Positions 1 to 9,602 of a DNA stretch of 53,190 nt are shown here, piece by piece. Both the position numbers and the translations under genes were made by a program. Source of the DNA: Lachnospiraceae bacterium (GTDB lineage Bacteria > Bacillota > Clostridia > Lachnospirales > Lachnospiraceae). The notes beneath the pieces are model-generated. The model ran no database searches, was not told the DNA's origin, and saw only the letters and a list, made by a program, of their open reading frames with translations. Position 1 is the first letter of the stretch. Each line of letters begins with the position of its first letter. The stretch spans positions 1-53,190 of the forward strand of contig JAILDL010000117.1 of assembly GCA_024689465.1 (NCBI GenBank), read 5' to 3'.

Positions 1-77
1 TTTGATCATATACATAACTTCTTCTTCTGCTCTCCGGGCATTCAAAGAAGTTCAGAACTAAATTATTTTATCACAGA
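1..77 (-). other. Left-edge spacer, possible start of next gene
   Basis: This short stretch follows the stop codon of the YnbB-type gene on the minus strand. A purine-rich run (GAGAGCAGAAGAAGAAG on the minus strand) leads to an ATG at 15 and a second at 9, so a further minus-strand gene may begin here and leave the window at once. Only about five codons would be visible, so neither its existence nor its product can be judged. I see no terminator hairpin here. Confidence 0.2.
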
Positions 78-1364
78 TCAGCGTGTAAGTCGAACCAGAC
101 CTTTATCAGCCAGTTGCTGTACGGAACGCATGATACCGAACTTTGCATGCTGCCAGGTAAGACCGCCCTGGAAATAAGCGGCATAGGGCTCTCTTAAGGG
201 GCCGTCCGCAGACAGTTCGATGGAAGAACCGGAAACAAAGGCACCGGCTGCCATGATCACATCCGAGTCGTAACCGGGCATAGGCCAGGGCTCCGGACGA
301 ACATGGGAATCCACCGGAGAAGCCGCCTGAATGCCTTCGCAGAAGGCTACCAGAGCATCCGCAGAGCCAAAGGTAACGGCCTGAATGATGTCGAAGCGCT
401 CTTCCGTCCCGTTTGGAACGGTGGAAAAACCAAGCTTTTCAAAACAATTGGCAGCAAAGATGGCGCCCTTTAAGGCATTGGCAGTAACATTTGGTGCCAG
501 GAACAGCCCCTGATAAAAGTCCTTTAAAATGCCCAGTGACGCACCGACTTCCTTGCCAAGTCCGGGACTGGTCAGACGAAAGGCTGCATTTTCCACACAG
601 GCTTTTTTACCGGCTATATAGCCTCCGATGGGAGCCAGACCGCCGCCCGGATTCTTTATAAGGGAACCGACCACCATATCAGCTCCCACATCCGTGGGTT
701 CAATGGTTTCCACAAATTCTCCGTAGCAGTTATCCACCATACAGATCACATCGGGCTTGATGTCCTTGATAAAAGCGATCAGTTCCCCGATCCGCTCCAC
801 TGACAAGGTAGGACGGGTCTGATAGCCTTTGGAGCGCTGGATGGTGACCAGATGGGTTTTGGGGCCGATGGCTTTTCGGATATTTTCATAATCAAAGGAT
901 CCGTCGAAAAGCAGGTCTACCTGCTTGTAGGATACACCGTACTCCGCTAAAGATCCGGTGGAAGGACGGATGCCGATGACTTCCTCCAGGGTATCATAGG
1001 GCTTTCCAACAGGAGATAACAGTTCATCTCCCGGCCGCAGGTTACTCATAAGCGCAAGGGCCAGAGCGTGGGTTCCGCAGGTGATCTGGGGACGCACCAG
1101 GGCATCCTCGGTATGGAAAAGATCTGCATAAACGGCTTCCAGGGTATCTCTGCCGATATCGTTGTATCCGTATCCGGTGGTTCCCAGCATGCAGGCTTCG
1201 GAAACCTGATGGGCCTGCATGGCCCCTAATACCTTTAACTGATTGTATTCGGAAATGGCATCGATCTTTGCAAAGCGCTCCCCAAGAGATTCCCAGATCT
1301 CCTGGCAAAAATCGTATACTTCTGATGAAATGTTAAGCTGCTTGTAACTTTCTGTAATGGTCAT
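78..1364 (-). CDS. ynbB: Methionine gamma-lyase family PLP enzyme (YnbB-type)
   Basis: This is a fold-type I pyridoxal-phosphate enzyme of the Cys/Met-metabolism superfamily, in the branch annotated as aluminium-resistance or methionine gamma-lyase family protein. Visible features are the GYGYNDIGRD stretch near residues 64-73, the cofactor aspartate in VDNCYGE (D211) and the probable Schiff-base lysine in SLIKNPGGG (K237). The 428-residue length suits the family. The ATG overlaps the stop codon of miaA by four bases (ATGA), so the two are probably translationally coupled. The physiological substrate is not established; lyase activity on sulfur amino acids is inferred from the family. Membership is clear, the exact reaction is not. 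Confidence 0.9.
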   Translation of the reverse strand: MTITESYKQLNISSEVYDFCQEIWESLGERFAKIDAISEYNQLKVLGAMQAHQVSEACMLGTTGYGYNDIGRDTLEAVYADLFHTEDALVRPQITCGTHALALALMSNLRPGDELLSPVGKPYDTLEEVIGIRPSTGSLAEYGVSYKQVDLLFDGSFDYENIRKAIGPKTHLVTIQRSKGYQTRPTLSVERIGELIAFIKDIKPDVICMVDNCYGEFVETIEPTDVGADMVVGSLIKNPGGGLAPIGGYIAGKKACVENAAFRLTSPGLGKEVGASLGILKDFYQGLFLAPNVTANALKGAIFAANCFEKLGFSTVPNGTEERFDIIQAVTFGSADALVAFCEGIQAASPVDSHVRPEPWPMPGYDSDVIMAAGAFVSGSSIELSADGPLREPYAAYFQGGLTWQHAKFGIMRSVQQLADKGLVRLTR

Positions 1365-2284
1365 ATCTTCTTTAAATCCTCTAGTATAAACTGTAATATG
1401 GCTTCTTCCGATGCAAAGGCATCCTTATCCAGCCAGATCACATCTTTTTCTCTTCGAAACCAGGTAAGCTGTCTTTTGGCAAAATGCCTGGTGTTTTCCT
1501 TGATGGCATCCACCGCTTCCTCCAGGGTACATTCCCCGTCCAGATAAGCGTAGATCTGTTTATATCCCAAAGCCTGCATAGACAACAGATCTCTGGAATA
1601 GCCCATTTCTTTTAAGTGTTCTACTTCCTTTAACAGGCCTTCCTCCATCATCTGATCCACGCGCCTATCGATGCGTTCATATAACTTTCCCCGGTCCATG
1701 GTCAACACATAATAGCGGAAATCATAGGGAGATGTTTTCTCCCGCTGCTCCTCATTATGCCGGGAAATGGGATAACCGTTCTGCTTATAAAATTCCAGGG
1801 CACGGATGATCCGTTTGGAATTGTTTTCATGGCATTCGGCACAGTAATCCGGATCGACCTGCTGCAGCTTAAGCCACAACGCATGTCGGCCTTCTTCGGT
1901 AAGAGCCTGCTCCTCCAGCTCTTTCCGATAGGAATGGTCCACTTCCTTGCTGAAATCGATATCATACAGCACGGACTGGATATAAAATCCGGTTCCTCCG
2001 ACGATCATGGGTGTATGTCCCCTGCCTTCGATCTCTCTTATCAGACGCTTTGCTTCCTGCTGAAAAGCAAACACATGAAAGGGTTCATCCGGTGGATATG
2101 CATCAATGAGATGATGGGGGACGCCCTCCATCTCCTCCGGACGGATCTTTGCCGAACCAATATTAAGCTGCTGATAGACCTGACAGGAATCTGCGGAAAT
2201 GATCTCTCCCTTTAATTCCTTTGCCAGGGAAATGGACAGGGCTGTTTTTCCCACAGCCGTCGGTCCGGTTAATATCACTAACAT
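1361..2284 (-). CDS. miaA: tRNA dimethylallyltransferase MiaA
   Basis: MiaA transfers a dimethylallyl group from DMAPP to N6 of adenosine 37 in tRNAs that read UNN codons. The P-loop GPTAVGKTALS lies at residues 7-17, followed by the family signature DSCQVYQQLNIGSAK near residues 32-46, and the chain has the usual length (307 residues). MiaB, which methylthiolates the i6A37 product, is encoded upstream in the same run, so both steps of ms2i6A37 synthesis are present. The gene starts 8 bases after mutL and overlaps the next gene by four bases, which indicates one transcript. Confidence 0.97.
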   Translation of the reverse strand: MLVILTGPTAVGKTALSISLAKELKGEIISADSCQVYQQLNIGSAKIRPEEMEGVPHHLIDAYPPDEPFHVFAFQQEAKRLIREIEGRGHTPMIVGGTGFYIQSVLYDIDFSKEVDHSYRKELEEQALTEEGRHALWLKLQQVDPDYCAECHENNSKRIIRALEFYKQNGYPISRHNEEQREKTSPYDFRYYVLTMDRGKLYERIDRRVDQMMEEGLLKEVEHLKEMGYSRDLLSMQALGYKQIYAYLDGECTLEEAVDAIKENTRHFAKRQLTWFRREKDVIWLDKDAFASEEAILQFILEDLKKI

Positions 2285-2292
2285 AAATCTCC

Positions 2293-4200
2293 TTATAGGA
2301 TCCGTTTAAACTTTTTATCCAGATCCTGCCTGGTCATGGAGATCATGGTCGGTCTTCCGTGAGGGCACAGATAGGGATTTTCCAGGGTAAACAGTTCCTT
2401 TAAAAGCTCCTCCGCTTCTGCCATGGAGATTCTCTGATTGCCTTTGATCGAGGCTTTGCAGGCCATGGTGGCAATGCGGTTTTCCACCAGTTCGGAATTA
2501 CCGCGGAAGGTTCCTTCCGCACAGGTATCCAGGATCTCATGGATCAGCTCCTGCAGCTGATTGGAATACAGATCCATGGGCGCTTCCCGGACGGCGATCT
2601 CATTGCCGCCGAACTGTTCGATGACAAAGCCCATTTTTAACAGTTCATCGTTGTATTCTTCCAGTGCCGCCATCTCTTTTCCGGGAAGGGAAAGGATCAC
2701 CGGCGGGGAGATCAGCTGGGAAGGAACTTTGCCATCCTCTTTTAAACGCTTCATAAAACGTTCAAAATTCACCTTCTCATGGGCGGCATGCTGATCACAG
2801 ATATAAAACGTATCGTTGTAACCGATCAGCAGATAGGTATCAAAGATCTGTCCGTAGATCTTAAAGACAGGCGCACTTTTATAGGGAATGCTCTCCTCCT
2901 GCAAAACCGGTTCCGGTATGGGCATTTCCATCTGCACCGGCTCGCTGTGGATATTTAACTCTTCGAATACCGGTTTCTCCACAAAGATCTGTTCTCTGGT
3001 TTTAAGCAAGGTAGGGAGCGGTTTCTTTTCTTCCGGCGCAGCGGGAGCAGTACCAAGTACCTTACGCTCTTCCGTTACTTCCTGCAGCTTTATACGCTGC
3101 ACCTCAAAAGGTTCCGCCGCACTTTGCTTTAAGGCTTCCTGCTCCTTTTGAACCTCCTCTTTGATCTCCTCCCGTGTTTTTTCCGTGGAAAGAATGGTAT
3201 CGGGAACCATATCGTTGATCTTAAGAGTTCCCGCAATGTTTCCGGCAAGGAAATCAAAGACATACTGGGAATTGGAAAAACGCACATCCATCTTGGTGGG
3301 ATGAACGTTTACATCAATGAGATCCGGATCGATCTGAATATGCAGGACCACAAAAGGATACTGATGCTGCATCAGATACCGGTGATAACCGTCTTCAATT
3401 GCTTTCTGCAGCAGCGTACTTTTCACAAACCGTCCGTTGATAAAGGTCAACTCATAGGTACGGTTGGAGCGGTTGCAAATGGGCTTTCCCAAAAAGCCGC
3501 TGATGCAAAGGCCGCTCACCTCAGCTTCTATGGGAATGATATGGTCGGAAAATTCCTTTCCGTAGATCCGATAGATCACTTCCTTCAGATCCCCGTTTCC
3601 GGTGGTGTGGTATTTTAGCTGATTTCCAACCTTGTACTGGAAGGATACATCCGGATGGGAAAGCATCAGATGTTCCATCAGTTCCGTGATGTAAGAGGCT
3701 TCCGTGGTAGCACTTTTTAAAAACTTACGTCTTACCGGGGTATTGTAAAAGAGGTTTCGCACCACCATGGTGGTTCCGTCGGGCGCTCCTACTTCCGAGA
3801 TCTCTCCACCGTTTCCGCCGCTGTTTTCATAGCGGATACCCGTCAGAGCTTCCCGGGTCTTTGTGATCACTTCCACCTGGGAAACCGAAGAGATGCTGGA
3901 TAAAGCTTCTCCCCGAAAGCCAAGGCTGGTAATATGCCCCAAATCCTCAGCATCCTTGATCTTACTGGTTGCATGACGAAGGAATGCCTTTTCGATCTGG
4001 GTGGGGTCTATGCCGCTTCCGTTATCCGTAACGCGGATAAAAGAGATCCCGCCGTCCTTAATCTCCACGCTGATATGATCGGCGCCGGCATCCATGGCGT
4101 TTTCCGTCAGTTCCTTCACCACGGAAAAAGGACGTTCCACAACCTCTCCTGCCGCTATGCGGTCGACTGTATTATGATCGAGAATATTTATGACCGTCAT
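2293..4200 (-). CDS. mutL: DNA mismatch repair protein MutL
   Basis: MutL links MutS mismatch recognition to strand removal. The N-terminal GHKL ATPase is plain: ELTENAMDAGA, VTDNGSGID and LGFRGEALSSI. A proline- and glutamate-rich linker covers roughly residues 330-440. The C-terminal dimerisation and endonuclease domain has the metal motif DQHAAHEKVNFE beginning at D469, plus ACKASIKGN and CPHGRP near the end. It is therefore the nicking type of MutL found in organisms without MutH. The 635-residue chain is full length. It begins 21 bases after mutS, the classical mutS-mutL arrangement. Confidence 0.98.
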   Translation of the reverse strand: MTVINILDHNTVDRIAAGEVVERPFSVVKELTENAMDAGADHISVEIKDGGISFIRVTDNGSGIDPTQIEKAFLRHATSKIKDAEDLGHITSLGFRGEALSSISSVSQVEVITKTREALTGIRYENSGGNGGEISEVGAPDGTTMVVRNLFYNTPVRRKFLKSATTEASYITELMEHLMLSHPDVSFQYKVGNQLKYHTTGNGDLKEVIYRIYGKEFSDHIIPIEAEVSGLCISGFLGKPICNRSNRTYELTFINGRFVKSTLLQKAIEDGYHRYLMQHQYPFVVLHIQIDPDLIDVNVHPTKMDVRFSNSQYVFDFLAGNIAGTLKINDMVPDTILSTEKTREEIKEEVQKEQEALKQSAAEPFEVQRIKLQEVTEERKVLGTAPAAPEEKKPLPTLLKTREQIFVEKPVFEELNIHSEPVQMEMPIPEPVLQEESIPYKSAPVFKIYGQIFDTYLLIGYNDTFYICDQHAAHEKVNFERFMKRLKEDGKVPSQLISPPVILSLPGKEMAALEEYNDELLKMGFVIEQFGGNEIAVREAPMDLYSNQLQELIHEILDTCAEGTFRGNSELVENRIATMACKASIKGNQRISMAEAEELLKELFTLENPYLCPHGRPTMISMTRQDLDKKFKRIL

Positions 4201-4221
4201 ATGTTTCCTTTCTGCCGGAGA

Positions 4222-6900
4222 CTATAAAGACCAGCGATTTTTCACTTTGTTCTGTAACCGGTATAAGGTATTTAAGGCATCCAGTGGGGTCAGATTGGAA
4301 ATATCCACTTCTTCCAGTTCCTTCAGGATGTCCTCATCGGAAGTGGTGGCAAACAGAGACATCTGTTGCAGATCCACTTCGTCGTAATGGGTCGGTTTCT
4401 TTTTCTCTCCTTTGGAGGTATTGATGGAAATGGCCTGGACCTTTTCCGTAATATCATTATCGGAGATCTGTTCTGCGATCTCCCGGGCTCTGTCCACCAC
4501 CATATCCGGCAAACCTGCCAGCTTTGCCACCTGGATACCATAGCTTCGATCGGCGCCTCCGGCTACGATCTTTCGTAAAAAGACAATATCATCACCGTTT
4601 TCCTTTACCGCAATACAATAATTCTTGACATTGTCGATCTTGCCCTCCAGCTCGGTGAGTTCATGATAATGGGTGGCAAACAGGGTTTTTGCACCCAGAA
4701 GCTTACGGTTGGCGATGTGTTCCACCACGGCCCAGGCAATACTAAGGCCGTCAAAGGTTGAGGTACCGCGGCCGATCTCATCAAGGATCAGAAGACTTTT
4801 GGATGTGGCATTTCGCAGGATATTGGCAACTTCGTTCATCTCCACCATAAAGGTAGACTGTCCGCTGGCCAGATCATCCGATGCGCCCACACGGGTAAAG
4901 ATACGATCCACCAGACCGATGTCTGCCGAAGAAGCAGGGACAAAGCTGCCCATCTGCGCCATCAGTACGATCAGAGCCACCTGGCGCATATAGGTGCTTT
5001 TTCCGGCCATATTGGGGCCGGTGATGATGGAAATGGCATCATTCTGGTTGTTCAGGAACGTGTCATTGGGAATGAACAGATCATTGTCCATCATCTGTTC
5101 CACCACAGGATGGCGACCGTTTTTAATTCGGATCACACCCTTTTCATTGATCTTGGGCCGTACAAACTGATTGCGCTCTGCAACCAGGGAGAGAGAGCAA
5201 TAAACATCCAGCAGTGCAATGGCTTTGGCGGTCTTCTGGATCCGCTCCATCTCGGATGCGATGGCTTCCCGGATCTCACAAAACACATCGTATTCCAGCC
5301 CGTTTAACTTATCTTCCGCATTTAAGATGGTATCTTCCAGTTCCTTCAGGCGAGGCGTAGTATAACGCTCAGCGCCGGCCAGGGTCTGCTTGCGGATATA
5401 ATCCTCCGGCACCAGATCCTTAAAGGAATTGGTCACTTCGAAATAGTATCCGAAAACCTTGTTGTATTTGATCTTCAGGTTCTTGATACCGGTGCGTTCA
5501 CGGTCGGTTGCTTCCAACTCAGCCAGCCAGCTTTTGCCTTCGGTCTTGGCATGTCGAAGCATATCGATATCATCCTGGAAGCCGTCCTTTATGATGCCGC
5601 CTTCATGGACCAGCATGGGTGCATCCTCGGAAATCGCGGAATCGATCAGGGTGGTGATATCCCGCAGATCATCGATCTGGTTTTTGATCGATGTAAGAGC
5701 CGGATCCTCCAGGTTATTCAGCACCGTCTTAATATGGGGCATCATGGCAAGCGATCCCTTAAGAGCCAGCAGATCTCTGGGATTTACAGACTGATAGCTG
5801 ACCTTTCCGATGAGGCGCTCCAGGTCGTATACGGGATTTAAATATTCCCGGATCTCATCCCGGCTGGTTGGATCCTTGCACAGGGCTTCCACGGCACAAA
5901 GTCTCTCTTCAATAGCCTCCTTATCGATCAGGGGCTGCTCTACAAAGCTGCGGAGAAGACGTCCGCCCATGGCCGTTTTGGTTTTATCCAGAACCCATAA
6001 CAGAGTGCCCCGTTTCTGCTTATCCCGCATGGTCTCCACCAGCTCCAGATTCCGTCTGGTAAAGGAATCCAGAAGCATGAACCTGCTGGCGATATAGGGG
6101 TATAAATGGGTGATATGATGCAGATCGTTTTTCTGGGTCTCATTTAAGTACTGCAAAATGCAGCCGCTGGCAATGACCCCCATGGGGAAATCGGAAATGC
6201 CAAGGCCTGCGATGCCATTGGTATGAAAGTGCTTCGTAATGGCATTTTTGCAGGTATCTTCGTCAAAATACCGGGGATCTAAGAGATTGATGCTGATATG
6301 CTGCCGGTTTCGCAGCTCTTCAATGGGCAGTCCGCTCATTAAAAAGGCTTCGTTGCAGATGATCTCCGAAGGAGCATATTTTCCGATCTCGTCCAGGATC
6401 TTTGCATTCTCTTCCATCTCCGTCAGATAGAAATCACCGGTGGATACATCCACAATGGAAATACCGGACCTATCGGAATCATAGGCGATGCACATCAGGT
6501 AGTTGTTTCTGGCATCCTCTAACACCTGGGCCGACATATTGGTACCGGGGGTAACGATCCGGGTTACTTCCCGCTTTACCATGCCCTTGGCAAGCTTCGG
6601 ATCTTCCACCTGCTCGCAGATCGCCACCTTATGACCGTTTGCCACCAGGCGGTCCAGATACACATCCACCGCATGATAGGGAACGCCGCACATAGGCGCC
6701 CGCTCTTCCAGCCCGCAATCCTTCCCGGTCAAGGTGATCTCCAGTTCCTTGGATACAAGCAGCGCATCGTCAAAGAACATTTCGTAGAAATCACCCAGAC
6801 GGTAAAACAGGATGCAGTCCGGATGATCCTGCTTCGTCTGCAGATAATGCTGCATCATGGGCGATACTTTTGATTTGATTTCATCAATGTTATAAGACAC
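4222..6900 (-). CDS. mutS: DNA mismatch repair protein MutS
   Basis: MutS recognises mispairs and small loops in DNA. The N-terminal mismatch-reading Phe-X-Glu motif is visible in GDFYEMFFDDA near residues 37-47. The ABC-type ATPase carries the P-loop GPNMAGKST from G628 and the Walker B/signature stretch DEIGRGTSTFDG, followed by the family motif FATHYHEL. At 892 residues it is a normal MutS1, without a Smr domain as found in MutS2. It sits between miaB and mutL in a conserved clostridial order, separated by 26 and 21 bases. Confidence 0.98.
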   Translation of the reverse strand: MSYNIDEIKSKVSPMMQHYLQTKQDHPDCILFYRLGDFYEMFFDDALLVSKELEITLTGKDCGLEERAPMCGVPYHAVDVYLDRLVANGHKVAICEQVEDPKLAKGMVKREVTRIVTPGTNMSAQVLEDARNNYLMCIAYDSDRSGISIVDVSTGDFYLTEMEENAKILDEIGKYAPSEIICNEAFLMSGLPIEELRNRQHISINLLDPRYFDEDTCKNAITKHFHTNGIAGLGISDFPMGVIASGCILQYLNETQKNDLHHITHLYPYIASRFMLLDSFTRRNLELVETMRDKQKRGTLLWVLDKTKTAMGGRLLRSFVEQPLIDKEAIEERLCAVEALCKDPTSRDEIREYLNPVYDLERLIGKVSYQSVNPRDLLALKGSLAMMPHIKTVLNNLEDPALTSIKNQIDDLRDITTLIDSAISEDAPMLVHEGGIIKDGFQDDIDMLRHAKTEGKSWLAELEATDRERTGIKNLKIKYNKVFGYYFEVTNSFKDLVPEDYIRKQTLAGAERYTTPRLKELEDTILNAEDKLNGLEYDVFCEIREAIASEMERIQKTAKAIALLDVYCSLSLVAERNQFVRPKINEKGVIRIKNGRHPVVEQMMDNDLFIPNDTFLNNQNDAISIITGPNMAGKSTYMRQVALIVLMAQMGSFVPASSADIGLVDRIFTRVGASDDLASGQSTFMVEMNEVANILRNATSKSLLILDEIGRGTSTFDGLSIAWAVVEHIANRKLLGAKTLFATHYHELTELEGKIDNVKNYCIAVKENGDDIVFLRKIVAGGADRSYGIQVAKLAGLPDMVVDRAREIAEQISDNDITEKVQAISINTSKGEKKKPTHYDEVDLQQMSLFATTSDEDILKELEEVDISNLTPLDALNTLYRLQNKVKNRWSL

Positions 6901-6926
6901 GGTTTTCTCCGTTCAGGGTTTTAAAT

Positions 6927-8354
6927 TTATTGTCTCGTTCCAAGATAATAGAAGCCCTGACAGACATCCAGGGACACCGGAACGATCTGTCCGATCAGGG
7001 ACGCATCTCCCTTAAAATGGACAATGGTATTGTTGGAAAGCCGGCCGGTCATCAGAGAAGGATCGTGGTCGTTCACTTCCTCCACCATGGCATACTCCAC
7101 CTTGCCCTGCAGCATGGCGGTACGTTTTCTGGCCATTTCCTGGACTTCCTTTAATACCAGATCAAAGCCTTCCTGTACCATATCCTGCGGAACCTGATCC
7201 TCAAAACGGGACGCGGGTGTACCGGTGCGTTTGGAATACTGGAAGGTAAAAGCATTATCATATTCTACCTTACGGATCACATCGATGGTTTCCTGTACGT
7301 CTTCCATGGATTCCCCGGGGAAGCCGACGATGATATCTGTAGTGATGGCAACATCCGGCAGTTCTCTGCGGATCTTCAGAGCCAGATCCAGATACTGCTC
7401 CTTGGTATAATTACGGTTCATCCGTTTTAAGATCCTGCTGGATCCGGATTGCAGCGGTAAATGAATATGCCGGCAGATCTTGGATGATCCCTTCATGACT
7501 TCGATGACATCATCGGAAAAATCCTTGGGATGAGGGGTCATAAAGCGAATGCGCTCAATCCCTTCCACCTTTTCCGCTTCTGCAAGAAGCTGTGCAAAGG
7601 TGGTCTTATCCGGCAGGTTCTTTCCGTAGGAATTCACGTTCTGGCCAAGAAGCATGATCTCCTTGACGCCGTCAGATGAGAGCTTACGCATCTCTTCCAA
7701 AATAGCATCCTTATCCCGGGAGCGTTCCCGTCCCCGTACATAAGGTACGATGCAGTAGGTACAGAAGTTATCGCAGCCATACATGATGTTGATGCCGGAC
7801 TTATAGGAATATTTCCGGGCTACCGGCAGATCCTCCACCGTAATATCCGTATCCTTCCAGATATCCATGATGGGCCCGCCACCGGAAAGCAGATCGGTCA
7901 TCAGCTGGGGAAACTTATAGAGATTGTGGGTTCCGAAGATCAGATCCACAAAGGAATAGCTTTTCTGCAGTTTTTCAATGACGATGTCTTCCTGGGTCAT
8001 GCAACCGCAGATGGCGATCTTCATCTCCCGGTTTTTGTTCTTATATCCCTTTAAGACGCCTAAACGGCCATACACACGCTGATCCGCATTTTCCCGGACG
8101 GAGCAGGTATTGTAGATGACAAAATCCGCATCCTCCGATTCTGTTTCCTCATATCCGGCAGCCAGAAGGATCCCCAGAAGCTTTTCCGAATCCCTTGCAT
8201 TCATCTGACAACCGAAGGTGGTCACATGGCAGGTGGGGATACGGCCCAGATGCTCCTTTAAATGTTCTACTTCCTTTGCAAGCTGCGCTACATAGGCCTG
8301 CTGCTCTTTTGTTTCACGAGCCAGCTTATCGGCCAGATTTTCTCTTATTTCCAT
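6927..8354 (-). CDS. miaB: tRNA methylthiotransferase MiaB
   Basis: MiaB is a radical-SAM enzyme that adds a methylthio group at C2 of i6A37 in tRNA. The N-terminal UPF0004 domain supplies three cluster cysteines (TFGCQMNARDSEKL, YNTCSVRENA, ICGCMTQE). The radical-SAM CxxxCxxC is in MYGCDNFCTYC with C194, C198 and C201. A TRAM-like RNA-binding domain forms the last 60 or so residues. The 475-residue length fits the N-terminally extended clostridial form. Its start overlaps the end of pepT by 10 bases, so the genes are likely co-transcribed. Confidence 0.97.
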   Translation of the reverse strand: MEIRENLADKLARETKEQQAYVAQLAKEVEHLKEHLGRIPTCHVTTFGCQMNARDSEKLLGILLAAGYEETESEDADFVIYNTCSVRENADQRVYGRLGVLKGYKNKNREMKIAICGCMTQEDIVIEKLQKSYSFVDLIFGTHNLYKFPQLMTDLLSGGGPIMDIWKDTDITVEDLPVARKYSYKSGINIMYGCDNFCTYCIVPYVRGRERSRDKDAILEEMRKLSSDGVKEIMLLGQNVNSYGKNLPDKTTFAQLLAEAEKVEGIERIRFMTPHPKDFSDDVIEVMKGSSKICRHIHLPLQSGSSRILKRMNRNYTKEQYLDLALKIRRELPDVAITTDIIVGFPGESMEDVQETIDVIRKVEYDNAFTFQYSKRTGTPASRFEDQVPQDMVQEGFDLVLKEVQEMARKRTAMLQGKVEYAMVEEVNDHDPSLMTGRLSNNTIVHFKGDASLIGQIVPVSLDVCQGFYYLGTRQ

Positions 8355-9580
8355 TGACTGTATTCCTTAACAATATTGATGAGCACCTGCACCATGATCT
8401 TCATATGGTCATAGCAGGCATACTCGTAACGACCGTGGAAATTCGCTCCACCGGTGGACAGATTGGGGCAGGGCAATCCCTTATAGGATAAGGTTGCGCC
8501 GTCCGTGCCGCCGCGAATGGCGACCACAGTAGGATTGATACCTTCCTTCTCAAAGGCCTTTTTTGCATTATCGATCAGATGCATATGGGGCTTTATAAGT
8601 TCCTTCATGTTGTAATACTGATCCCGCAAGGTTACGTTTACGGTTCCGTTCCCGTACTTGCTGTTCATCTTGTCCTGAATGGAAAGAAGAAGGGCTTTTC
8701 TGCCTTCAAACTTTTCCCTGTCGTGATCCCGAACGATATAGCTCAGTTCGCTGTATTCTGTATGTCCTTCCATGCTCTCCAGATAGAAGAACCCTTCATA
8801 GCCTTCGGTCTTCTCCGGAACATCGTCTGCAGGAAGCAGGCTGTTAAATTCCATGGCAAGAAGGGCTGCATTGACCATCTTGCCCTTGGCATCGCCGGGA
8901 TGGATACTTTTTCCGACAATCTCCACTTTTGCTGCCGCTGCGTTGAAGTTTTCATATTCGATCTCGCCCAGGGTGCCACCGTCTACGGTATAGGCAAACT
9001 GTGCTTCAAAGGTCTTCAGGTCAAAGAAAGCGGTCCCGTTTCCCACTTCCTCATCGGGGGTAAAGCCGATGCAGATCTTTCCGTGGGGGATCTCCGGATG
9101 ATTCATAAAAAAGCTTGCCATGGTCATGATTTCGGCTACGCCGGCTTTATCATCCGCTCCCAGCAGAGTATTTCCGTCTGTTACGATCAGGCTCTTTCCC
9201 ATAAGATCCTTCATAAGCGGATATTCATCGGGGGACAATACTCTTCCGTTTTGTTCGGAAAGAAGGATATCTCCGCCATCATAGTTTTCCACCAGGCGGG
9301 GCTTAACGTCAGCGCCGGATACGGCAGGGGAAGTATCCATATGGGATACAAAGCCAATAGCCGGAACTTCGGTCTCTCCAAGGTTAGAGGGGATGTGGGC
9401 ATATACATAACAATGCTCCTTATCCAGCACAGCATCCTTGATCCCAATATCCTTTAATTCCTGCAGCAGCTGCTCTGCCAGAGAAAACTGCTTGGCCGTA
9501 GAAGGCACCCGTTCACATTCTTCCTGTGACTGGGTATCCATTTTCACATACCGGTAAAACCGTTCCAATAATTCTTCCAT
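8345..9580 (-). CDS. pepT: Peptidase T (tripeptidase)
   Basis: This is a cytosolic M20-family metallo-aminopeptidase that releases the N-terminal residue of tripeptides. Metal-site motifs are visible: VSHMDTSPAVSG, LGADDKAGVAEIM and GFTPDEEVGNGT, with a central dimerisation domain and a further conserved histidine region near the C terminus (TGGANFHGRYE). The 411-residue length matches characterised PepT proteins. It is followed by miaB with a 10-base overlap; no functional link to tRNA modification is implied. Confidence 0.97.
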   Translation of the reverse strand: MEELLERFYRYVKMDTQSQEECERVPSTAKQFSLAEQLLQELKDIGIKDAVLDKEHCYVYAHIPSNLGETEVPAIGFVSHMDTSPAVSGADVKPRLVENYDGGDILLSEQNGRVLSPDEYPLMKDLMGKSLIVTDGNTLLGADDKAGVAEIMTMASFFMNHPEIPHGKICIGFTPDEEVGNGTAFFDLKTFEAQFAYTVDGGTLGEIEYENFNAAAAKVEIVGKSIHPGDAKGKMVNAALLAMEFNSLLPADDVPEKTEGYEGFFYLESMEGHTEYSELSYIVRDHDREKFEGRKALLLSIQDKMNSKYGNGTVNVTLRDQYYNMKELIKPHMHLIDNAKKAFEKEGINPTVVAIRGGTDGATLSYKGLPCPNLSTGGANFHGRYEYACYDHMKIMVQVLINIVKEYSQWK

Positions 9581-9602
9581 GTTTTTAAATTCCTTTTTGT
9601 CT

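Noticed and set aside
8579-9457. Long open frame on the plus strand (about 290 codons)
   Set aside because: It is antisense to pepT, which has full family motifs; the translated sequence has no recognisable domain and no ribosome site.
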